Position numbers and translations under genes: made by a program. From an uncultured Gammaproteobacteria bacterium (GTDB taxonomy: Bacteria; Pseudomonadota; Gammaproteobacteria; GCA-001735895): a stretch of DNA of 35,373 nucleotides. Shown here in pieces: positions 6,919 through 13,280 of this stretch (positions within the stretch are counted from its first letter, which is position 1; each line of letters starts with the position of its first letter). The stretch is taken from assembly GCA_947260025.1 (NCBI GenBank), contig CAMYON010000017.1:1-35373 (forward strand). Direction: 5' to 3'. The notes below the pieces were generated by a model that worked only from the letters and a program-made list of their open reading frames with translations, had not been told where the DNA came from and made no database searches.

Positions 6919-8405
6919 GGCGTCTGCCCCAGCAACAGCGTGGCCGCGCTGCTCGATAATTCGAGCGGCACACCCGGAAACAGGCCGAAATAGAAATTCA
7001 GCAGTACCGCCGCCCAGGTCGGCAGCAACAGCATCAGCGGCGCCTCACGCGCCGACTGTGCCTCATCGGTTTCGCGAAAATACGCGCACTCGACCACGCG
7101 CCAGATATACACCACCGCCATTAACGAGCTGACGACGATGACCGCGACCAGCAGTATGCCGAGCGGCCCCGAGTCAAAAGTCGCGGTGATCAGGTACCAC
7201 TTGCTGACAAAGCCGGCGGTACCCGGGACTCCAATCAGGCTTAGTCCGGCGAGCAGGAAGGCCGCCATGGTCCACGGCATGCGCTTCGCGATGCCGCCGA
7301 TATTCTCGATCCGAAGTTTCGAAACCGAAATCGCGAGGCAGGCCAGGGCGAGAAACAGCGCCGACTTGGCTAGCGCATGGTTGAAGATGTGCAGCAGGCT
7401 CGCGGTCAGACCGGCGACGCTGACGAGGCTCGCGCCGAGCGTGATGTAACCGATTTGCGCCACCGATGACCAGGCGAGCATCCGTTTCAGGTTGGATTCG
7501 AACATCGCGACCGCCGACCCGACCAGGATCGCCAGCAACGACAGCGGCAGCAGGAAGATGGCGAACTTCAGGTCGTGATCTTCGAGGTACGGCTTGAACA
7601 CGACGAAATTGAAGCGCAGCAGGACATAGAGCGCGACCTTGGTCGAGCACGCGGCGAGAAATACGGTAACAACATGTGGCGCGAAGGTGTACGCGTTGGG
7701 CAGCCAGACGTGCAGCGGGAATATCGCCGCCTTCAGCGCCAGCCCGACACTAATGAAACCGGCCGCGATTAGTATCGGCTTGACCTCGGCCACTTCGCCG
7801 ATCCGATACACGATGTCGTCCAGGTTCAAGGTACCGGTCATTAGATAGATCAAGCCAACGCCGATCAGGTAAAAAGTGGCCCCGATCGTGCCCATGACCA
7901 GGTATTTGAAGACCGCGGGCAGTGCACGCCGGTCTGGCCCTCCCGCGACCAGGACGTAACTCGCCAGCGCCGAAATTTCCATGAAGACGAAGATATTGAA
8001 GGCGTCGGCGGTGACGAGTATGCCGCATAAGCCGGCCAGCGCGAGCAGCCAGGCGGCGTAAAACAGCGGCTGACGCTCGACCTCGATTTCCCGGTCGAGA
8101 CTGCTCGCGCCCGCAATCAGGGCCAGGCTCGAGGCCCCGGTAACGATTAGCAGCAGCAGCGCGCTCATCGCATCGACGCCGAGCTCGATACCGAACGGCG
8201 CCGGCCACGAGCCCATCAGGTAGCGCATCCCGCCGGTGTCGATAACGGACAGCGTTAGCGAAATCGCGATCGCAAACGCGCACAGGCTCGCTGCCGTCGC
8301 CAATGCCCAGGACAGCCGATGCTCGCGCAGCAGCATCGCCAGCGGTGCGCTCAGCATCGGCACGACAACCTGCAGTGCCGGTAAATGTGCCTGCAGAGCG
8401 GTCAC
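6915..8405 (-). CDS. mrpD: Na+/H+ antiporter subunit MrpD
   Basis: A 496-residue polytopic NuoN/NuoM-like subunit directly after mrpC, as in classical mrp operons. Residues expected for ion translocation are visible: TM5 glutamate in IFVFMEISALASYVL, TM7 lysine and histidine in GLALKAAIFPLHVWLP, TM8 lysine in ACSTKVALYVLLRF, the helix LLHIFNHALAKSALFL, and TM12 lysine in AGFVSKWYLI. The PNAYTFAPHVVTVFLAACSTK segment is typical of MrpD. It works in the inner membrane as part of the multi-subunit complex that exchanges cytoplasmic sodium for protons. It overlaps mrpC and the next subunit gene by 4 bases each, implying translational coupling. Confidence 0.9.
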   Translation of the reverse strand: MTALQAHLPALQVVVPMLSAPLAMLLREHRLSWALATAASLCAFAIAISLTLSVIDTGGMRYLMGSWPAPFGIELGVDAMSALLLLIVTGASSLALIAGASSLDREIEVERQPLFYAAWLLALAGLCGILVTADAFNIFVFMEISALASYVLVAGGPDRRALPAVFKYLVMGTIGATFYLIGVGLIYLMTGTLNLDDIVYRIGEVAEVKPILIAAGFISVGLALKAAIFPLHVWLPNAYTFAPHVVTVFLAACSTKVALYVLLRFNFVVFKPYLEDHDLKFAIFLLPLSLLAILVGSAVAMFESNLKRMLAWSSVAQIGYITLGASLVSVAGLTASLLHIFNHALAKSALFLALACLAISVSKLRIENIGGIAKRMPWTMAAFLLAGLSLIGVPGTAGFVSKWYLITATFDSGPLGILLVAVIVVSSLMAVVYIWRVVECAYFRETDEAQSAREAPLMLLLPTWAAVLLNFYFGLFPGVPLELSSSAATLLLGQTP

Positions 8406-8758
8406 TGGCGATCGATCTCCTGGATTTCCTGTTCCTCGATGGTGCCGTATTCCTCTTTAATCCGCACGATGATGCCGAGACCGAGTGCGGTCGTCGAGAT
8501 GCCGACGACGATAGCGGTCAGGATCAGTACCTGCGGTAGCGGGTTGGAAAACAGCCGTTCGCCAGCGGCGGAGGCGAAAATCGGCGCGGTGCCGCCTTCG
8601 ACCTTGCCCACGGTAATGTAGAGCAGGAATACCGCGGCCTGAAACAGCGACAGCCCGATCAGCTTCTTGATCAGGTTGAGCTTGGCGATGACCGCGTAAA
8701 ATCCGACCATCAGCAGGATGGCGAAAACCCAGTAGTAATAAATCCCGAGGAAATTCAT
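8402..8758 (-). CDS. mrpC: Na+/H+ antiporter subunit MrpC
   Basis: A 118-residue NuoK-like subunit with three membrane helices. The motif NPLPQVLILTAIVVGIST followed by ALGLGIIVRI is diagnostic for MrpC. It lies between the DUF4040-MrpB fusion (stop and start share a base at 8758, TAATG) and mrpD (4-base overlap). The hydrophilic C-terminus (EEYGTIEEQEIQEIDRQ) is short and acidic. Confidence 0.93.
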   Translation of the reverse strand: MNFLGIYYYWVFAILLMVGFYAVIAKLNLIKKLIGLSLFQAAVFLLYITVGKVEGGTAPIFASAAGERLFSNPLPQVLILTAIVVGISTTALGLGIIVRIKEEYGTIEEQEIQEIDRQ

Positions 8759-9738
8759 TAAAACCTCCCGCGCGCGGCGAAAGCGTGGAATACGCTCAGC
8801 AGAACCCCGGTTACGGTGATGCCAACACCGGCCTCGATCAGGATGATGCCGAGCTGCTGGCCCTTGACCGGGTCGCTGGCGAGCACCGAGTAGTCGAGAA
8901 AATTGCCGCCCAGCAGCATCCCGGCGACACCGACCCCGCCGTAGAGCAACGCCCCGCTCGCGATCAGCAGGGTCAGCAGGCGTCGCGGTAACGCCTGCAG
9001 GGCCCGGGTTTCACCCTCGAGCAGCGCGTAGAGGATAATCGACGCGGCGATCAGGGCCCCGGCCTGAAATCCACCGCCCGGACCGTATTCGCCGTGAAAC
9101 TGCACGTAGAGGCCGAACAGCAGGATGAACGGGATCAGCATCCGGCCGACGAGACGCGGAATCAGGTAATGCCTGAGCCTGACCCGGCCCACCGTTTGCG
9201 TTCCGCCGTGACGGGCACCGGGTTTGTCCAGCAGGAACAGCACGCCGATGCCGGCGGTAAAAACCACGAATACCTCGCCCAGCGTATCGTAGCCGCGGAA
9301 GCTGCTGAGCACGGCGGTGACGACGTTGGGAATATCGATCGCGTCCCGCGTCATCTCCAGGTACCACGGTGCAACGTGTTGATGTACCGGAGCGGCCGGG
9401 TCGCCGACCCGCGGCTGGTCGAAGGTGGCGTAAATGACCAGGAGCGCGGTGACGCTGACCACCGCCAGCGCAATCAGGCGATGGGACGAGTAAGGCGCAC
9501 GTTCGTTTTCGGCCGATAGCGCCAGCGCGCTCAAATACAAAACCGTTGAAATGCCGGCGCCTACCGCGGCCTCGGTCAGTGCAACGTCGGCGGCATCGAG
9601 CAAAAAGAAGTTACTCGCCAGCAGCAGGCTAAAAATGCCGCTCAGCATTACCGCGACGAACAGATTCTGCGTGCGCACGATCGCAATCGCCGTAATCAGC
9701 ATCAGGGTCAGTAAGAAAACACCGAACACGATCGTCAT
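8758..9738 (-). CDS. Fused MrpA C-terminal (DUF4040/MbhD-MbhE) and MrpB subunit
   Basis: A 326-residue membrane protein that joins parts separate in classical mrp operons. Residues 1-75 are the MbhD/DUF4040 module (RTQNLFVAVMLSGIFSLLLA, then DVALTEAAVGAGISTVLYL, the NuoJ-like stretch). Residues about 85-170 are MbhE-like (NVVTAVLSSFRGYDTLGEV, VFTAGIGVLFLL). Residues about 185-326 are MrpB (VGRMLIPFILLFGLYVQFHG, YGPGGGFQAGALIAASIIL, GIILIEAGVGITVTGVLL). In most bacteria the first two modules end MrpA, after its NuoL-like part. This layout resembles the separate antiporter modules of archaeal membrane-bound hydrogenase (Mbh) complexes. It overlaps mrpG by 4 bases. Confidence 0.88.
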   Translation of the reverse strand: MTIVFGVFLLTLMLITAIAIVRTQNLFVAVMLSGIFSLLLASNFFLLDAADVALTEAAVGAGISTVLYLSALALSAENERAPYSSHRLIALAVVSVTALLVIYATFDQPRVGDPAAPVHQHVAPWYLEMTRDAIDIPNVVTAVLSSFRGYDTLGEVFVVFTAGIGVLFLLDKPGARHGGTQTVGRVRLRHYLIPRLVGRMLIPFILLFGLYVQFHGEYGPGGGFQAGALIAASIILYALLEGETRALQALPRRLLTLLIASGALLYGGVGVAGMLLGGNFLDYSVLASDPVKGQQLGIILIEAGVGITVTGVLLSVFHAFAARGRF

Positions 9739-10067
9739 TTTTCCGCATCCTGCGTGGACGAGGCGGGCCCGCCCGGCTTATAGCCGGACAGCAGCGCCGC
9801 GCTGGCCAGCGCGTTGGAGGCCGTTGGTCCGGCCAGTAACAGAAACAGCAAAATTGCGACGAGCTTGACGCTGGCGAGCGCCAGGCCGGATTGCAACATG
9901 ATGCCGGTGATGATCAGGATCGGCCCAATGCTGTCGGTCACGCTCGCGGCGTGCATGCGCGTGTACAGGTCAGGCATGCGCAGCGCGCCGAGACCGCCGG
10001 CAAAAACGAAGATGCCGCCAGTCGTCAACAACAGCCAGCTTAGGATGTCGAGCAGGGTGTCCATCAA
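9735..10067 (-). CDS. mrpG: Na+/H+ antiporter subunit MrpG
   Basis: A 110-residue protein with three membrane helices and the family signature GALRMPDLYTRMHAAS followed by SIGPILIITG. MrpG is a small structural subunit of the Mrp antiporter complex. The start overlaps the mrpF stop and the stop overlaps the next start, each by 4 bases. The C-terminal tail after about residue 92 is a hydrophilic extension (GYKPGGPASSTQDAEK). Confidence 0.92.
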   Translation of the reverse strand: MMDTLLDILSWLLLTTGGIFVFAGGLGALRMPDLYTRMHAASVTDSIGPILIITGIMLQSGLALASVKLVAILLFLLLAGPTASNALASAALLSGYKPGGPASSTQDAEK

Positions 10068-10348
10068 CGATTTTCCACGTTGGAGTCCGATTTATCCTGT
10101 TCGGCGCGCACGCGAAAAAACTCGAGTACCGCCAGCACGCCAATGAAGTTGATCAACGCGTAGGCCAGCGCGAGATCGAGAAAATCCGGCCGTCCGAACA
10201 GGAAGCTGAGCACCGCTAACAATAGCACCGTCTTGGTGCCGATCATGTTGACCGCGAGCACCCGATCGTAAACCGAGGGTCCGAGCAGCGCGCGCAGCAA
10301 CGCCAGCGCCATGGTGACCAACAGTGCGATGGTGACGGCGTGGTACAC
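10064..10348 (-). CDS. mrpF: Na+/H+ antiporter subunit MrpF
   Basis: A 94-residue protein with three helices and the MrpF signature RALLGPSVYDRVLAVNMIG (about residues 19-37), including the conserved aspartate, then ALAYALINFIGVLAVLEF. The ATG lies 3 bases after the mrpE stop codon and its stop overlaps mrpG. MrpF is needed for assembly and ion path of the complex. Confidence 0.93.
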   Translation of the reverse strand: MYHAVTIALLVTMALALLRALLGPSVYDRVLAVNMIGTKTVLLLAVLSFLFGRPDFLDLALAYALINFIGVLAVLEFFRVRAEQDKSDSNVENR

Positions 10349-10351
10349 GCT

Positions 10352-10849
10352 TCAGGTTTCCTGCAGTGCGGCAACGCGGCGATTCATTTCACCCGCCTCG
10401 AGGCTGCGTGCACCGTCCTCGGTTAATGCGTGCACCTTGATAACGCCCTCGTGCACATCGATCGTGAGGGTTCCCGGGGTCAGCGTGATCGAGTTGCCGA
10501 GAATGACCTGGTAAAACGGATCCTCCGCCCCGGCTTTGATATCGATCACGCGAGGACTGATCGGCAGTTTCGGATGCAGCACGATACGGATCACGTCGAG
10601 GCTCGAGCGGATAATTTCTCCGCCGAGCCACAGCCAGTAGCGCAGCAGACGCAGGCTCAGGCGTAGCGCGAAGAGCTCATTGTCGAAGTAATCGATGCGC
10701 CTCGCCAGCAGGAAAGTGAGTACGCAGGACAGCACCCCAAGCCCAAGCAGCAATGGTTTGTACAGACCCGACCAGAGCAACCACGTGGCCGCAAGCAACA
10801 ATAAAAATATTATCATTGCATTCCGATGACTTGATGATATTGATGACAT
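10352..10849 (-). CDS. mrpE: Na+/H+ antiporter subunit MrpE
   Basis: A 165-residue protein, first gene of the Mrp operon. Two membrane helices (about 12-50) precede a cytoplasmic domain holding LWLGGEIIRSSLDVIRIVLHP and then GNSITLTPGTLTIDVHEG, the diagnostic MrpE text. The first ATG at 10849 lacks a clear ribosome-binding site; the ATG at 10816 (MIIFLLLLAATW) would give a 154-residue protein and is a fair alternative. The operon start faces sbtA across a long spacer, so both could share regulation. Confidence 0.9.
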   Translation of the reverse strand: MSSISSSHRNAMIIFLLLLAATWLLWSGLYKPLLLGLGVLSCVLTFLLARRIDYFDNELFALRLSLRLLRYWLWLGGEIIRSSLDVIRIVLHPKLPISPRVIDIKAGAEDPFYQVILGNSITLTPGTLTIDVHEGVIKVHALTEDGARSLEAGEMNRRVAALQET

Positions 10850-11459
10850 AACGCTAGGCTGGCCGGTTCAAAAGATACTGTGGTTCACAGCTACCGTTGC
10901 CATGGGGCAGGCAAAGCGCCACGCAGCATGACCAGTCGCAATACGAATCAGGTACCTCAAGTGAACACTCCATTAACGTTGACATATTGTACTATCGGCC
11001 GGGTTAGCCGACCTATTTAGCATACCCGAGTTCAAATGCGGCCGAAACTCGCTTCCCGGCACCTAATATATAAAGTAATGCCACGCTTCGCGATGATTAA
11101 ATGGATCAATACGGCAGCGTGCCTGCTTTGCGAATCCAGGCATAGTCCCCAAGGCGCATCATCGCTTCAGCCCATAGACCTGTAAAAATACAGTAATGCC
11201 TTCTGCACCATGCCCCGGGCAGGTGCAAGCATAGATTACCGGGTCGTATCCTAGCAAGTACTTGCACAGGCGTGAAGTAACATAGCCCTGTCACTATTTT
11301 CAGGAAACAAAAAACCAGCAGCGCCAGGTTTATCGGTGTTCCATTGGTGACTGCGAATTATTCTTCGGTATACTCTGGCGGTTCCCGGCACTGCACCGGC
11401 GCGCGCGCTTCTGCTTCGACTGGCTCGGGCTTTTACTCGGAACAACTGGAAATCAGGCT
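10850..11459. other. 610-bp divergent spacer between mrpE and sbtA with several inverted repeats
   Basis: No credible gene is seen. It must hold the promoters of the Mrp operon and of sbtA. For sbtA, TATACT at 11369-11374 is a possible -10, with only a weak -35 (TTGGTG, 19-base spacing). For the Mrp operon, TACAAT can be read on the minus strand at 10986-10991 without a good -35. A cluster of inverted repeats occupies 11090-11265: GCGATGAT/ATCATCGC (11090-11097, 11158-11165) enclosing TGCCTG/CAGGCA (11120-11125, 11137-11142); CTGTA/TACAG (11180-11193); GCACC-A-TGCCC/GGGCA-GGTGC (11205-11226); and a perfect 12-base palindrome GCAAGTACTTGC (11254-11265). This could be a structured leader, a small RNA or operators. 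Confidence 0.5.
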
Positions 11460-12407
11460 ATGCCAGATATCGTCGTGATGTTTTTCCTGCTCGGCCTGAT
11501 TGCCGGGCTGGTGCGCTCGGATTTGAGCGTGCCCAAGGCCGCCTACGATATGATCGGCCTGCTGCTGATGCTGACGATCGGCTTAAAGGGCGGCATGGCG
11601 CTTTACGGCAACATCGGCTGGAAGATCCTGCCGGAGCTGCTAACGGTTATCATGCTCGGCGTTCTGATACCGCTGCTAATATTCCCGGTATTGAAGAAAG
11701 CCGTTGGCCTGAACCTCGCCGACAGCGCCAGTATTGCCGCTCATTACGGCTCGGTCAGTGCCGGCACCTTCGCCGTCGCGCTGGCCTACGTAGAGGCGCA
11801 CCAGATTCAGATCGCGCCCGAAGTAACGCTCTACCTGGTCGCGATGGAACTGCCCGCAATCGTCGTCGGCCTGCTGCTGTTTCGCCAACTGCAGCCTGGT
11901 ACCTCGGTTCAACCCAGCATGGCGAAACTATGGCATGAAGCGTTCACTAACCGCAGCGTCATCCTGCTACTTGGCGGCGTCGTCATCGGCATGATGTATG
12001 GACCGCACCAGGGTTCGTCGGTCACTGATTTGTATACCAACGCCTTCAAAGCCGTGCTCGCGCTGTTCCTGCTGGAAATGGGCCTTACCGCGGCAGGCAC
12101 GCTTATGCCACTACCCTGGCGGCAGTGGCGCCTGCTGCTGTTTGCCCTGTGCGCCCCACCGCTGCTGTCGTTGCTCGGAATAGCTGCGGCGATCATGCTA
12201 GACCTGCCGATGGGTTCGGCGATTATCCTGGCGAGCCTGACGGCCAGTGCTTCCTACATAGCGGCGCCGGTTGCAATCAAGGCCGCGATCCCGAGCGCAA
12301 ACATCGGCCTGGCAATGCTGGCATCGCTAGGCCTGACCTTCCCGTTCAACGTGATACTCGGCATCGGCATCTATCACAGCGTTATCGAGCTACTGGCCCA
12401 GGCGTAG
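11460..12407 (+). CDS. sbtA: Sodium-dependent bicarbonate transporter, SbtA family
   Basis: A 315-residue membrane protein with about ten helices arranged as two five-helix halves. The signatures are those of SbtA (DUF897): the start PDIVVMFFLLGLIAG, SDLSVPKAAYD, TIGLKGG and the first-half core SIAAHYGSVSAGTFAVAL; the second-half counterpart is ILASLTASASYIAAPVAIK. SbtA proteins import bicarbonate with sodium, best known from cyanobacterial carbon concentration, but homologues occur in many heterotrophs. No SbtB (PII-like inhibitor) gene is adjacent; the next gene is HPF-like. With the Mrp antiporter divergently encoded, the sodium taken up could be expelled again, which is inference. The start is the first ATG, with TCAGG/GGAAATC upstream. 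Confidence 0.88.
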   Translation: MPDIVVMFFLLGLIAGLVRSDLSVPKAAYDMIGLLLMLTIGLKGGMALYGNIGWKILPELLTVIMLGVLIPLLIFPVLKKAVGLNLADSASIAAHYGSVSAGTFAVALAYVEAHQIQIAPEVTLYLVAMELPAIVVGLLLFRQLQPGTSVQPSMAKLWHEAFTNRSVILLLGGVVIGMMYGPHQGSSVTDLYTNAFKAVLALFLLEMGLTAAGTLMPLPWRQWRLLLFALCAPPLLSLLGIAAAIMLDLPMGSAIILASLTASASYIAAPVAIKAAIPSANIGLAMLASLGLTFPFNVILGIGIYHSVIELLAQA

Positions 12408-12536
12408 TTTGCCACTGAAACTGGATAATTGATGGTTGCCGGCCCCGTGCACAACCGACGCCCGGAGCTTGCAGGCAAACGGGTATAACTTCTTCAATCC
12501 TCGTTCTCGGCAGTTATACCAGTTTAATCGATACAT

Positions 12537-12580
12537 CGATAAAATCGAATAATGGCATTTTATTAATCGAATATTATTTA
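12537..12580. promoter_or_regulatory. AT-rich upstream element of the second HPF-like gene
   Basis: Within an otherwise GC-rich segment, this patch contains TCGAATAAT (12545-12553) and TCGAATATTAT (12567-12577). Similar text, TCGAATATTT (2400-2409) and TCGAATATAATT (2448-2459), occurs upstream of the first HPF-like gene and nhaR. No well-spaced sigma-70 promoter and no sigma-54 element could be assigned. The likeness may reflect a shared regulator or just AT-rich promoter sequence. Confidence 0.3.
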
Positions 12581-12639
12581 TGCTCGAACGCTTCTATAGT
12601 TGCATTCAACGTGGCGATTCACGCAAACGGGTGTAACCG

Positions 12640-13023
12640 ATGAAGATCGACATACAGGCACTAAATTTTCACTTGACGTTGGTAGAGCGTCAGTACGTCG
12701 AGCGCCGCATGGCTTTCGCGCTCGGCAATAATGAGCAATCTATACAGAACGCCGAAGTCTGGCTTTCGAAGATGAGCACCGCGGGAGGCAACGAATGCTA
12801 CCGCTGCCTTACCCAGTTAACGTTGTCGGACGGGGCGCTGGTGATCGTTGAAAACACCGAGCCCGACCTCTACGTGGCTACTCATCGGGCCGCCGACAGG
12901 GCCGGGTGGAAGATAGCGCGCTGCCTTGGGCGGAAAAAACTCCAGGCCAGCCATCGCACGTCACTCGGGCGCCTCCCCGGCAGTCACCCGTCGCAGGTTG
13001 ATTACATCCAGCATACGAGTTAA
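12640..13023 (+). CDS. HPF/RaiA-family protein, divergent copy 2
   Basis: A 127-residue paralogue of the protein at 2021-2377. The two align along their length: KIDIQALNFHLTL versus QIDIQARPFSLTE, VERRMAFALG versus SERRIRFALT, VWLSK versus MWLSD, VIVENTEPDLYVATHR versus VIIEDTQANLHIAINR, and a basic end. The NGPRGGxDKxC segment of copy 1 is replaced by STAGGNECYRC, and the C-terminus is longer (to about residue 127, ending IQHTS). The gene follows sbtA by 232 bases and is followed by a strong terminator. A role in ribosome hibernation or stress is inferred from fold only; loss of the central motif suggests changed binding. Confidence 0.72.
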   Translation: MKIDIQALNFHLTLVERQYVERRMAFALGNNEQSIQNAEVWLSKMSTAGGNECYRCLTQLTLSDGALVIVENTEPDLYVATHRAADRAGWKIARCLGRKKLQASHRTSLGRLPGSHPSQVDYIQHTS

Positions 13024-13098
13024 ACACGGTAATAGAATTTACCTGGTATAGAGAGCAGACTCCCCCATTACTGTATATCAAGTCAGGTAATTTTCAGC

Positions 13099-13131
13099 CC
13101 TCGCACCCTGGAGGTGCGAGGCTCTTTTTTT
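13099..13131 (+). terminator. Rho-independent terminator after the second HPF-like gene
   Basis: A perfect 9-bp stem (CCTCGCACC at 13099-13107, GGTGCGAGG at 13113-13121) with a five-base loop is followed by CTC and a run of seven T (13125-13131). It ends the sbtA/HPF-like transcription unit and separates it from the tldD-type operon. Confidence 0.92.
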
Positions 13132-13175
13132 CTGTTTACCAACAGCTTGCCGTGCGCGCGATAATTGGATACAGA

Positions 13176-13280
13176 ATGACTATTTTACTGGATAATCGAA
13201 AACCGCATCCCCACTTAAACTTGACTGCAGTTTCACTGCCCGAGGACACCGACTCCGAACCACCATGTTTGACCTGCTGA
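13176..13280 (+). CDS. Possible 34-residue small ORF overlapping the TldD-type start
   Basis: An ATG at 13176 with GGA six bases upstream opens a 34-codon frame (MTILLDNRKPHPHLN... ending EPPCLTC) that stops at 13278-13280, 16 bases inside the TldD-type gene in another frame. The TldD-type start at 13265 has no evident ribosome-binding site, so translation could be coupled to this ORF. It might be a leader, a peptide substrate or chance. Nothing in the sequence matches a known peptide family. Confidence 0.25.
   Translation: MTILLDNRKPHPHLNLTAVSLPEDTDSEPPCLTC

Noticed and set aside
11180-11193. CTGTAAAAATACAG as a LexA (SOS) box
   Set aside because: The gap between CTGT and ACAG is six bases, whereas the E. 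coli-type LexA box needs eight, and neither flanking gene is an SOS gene.
11106-11445. Two minus-strand ORFs of 62 and 64 codons in the mrpE-sbtA spacer
   Set aside because: They overlap each other, lack ribosome-binding sites and have no recognisable protein features; the segment looks like non-coding DNA with inverted repeats.
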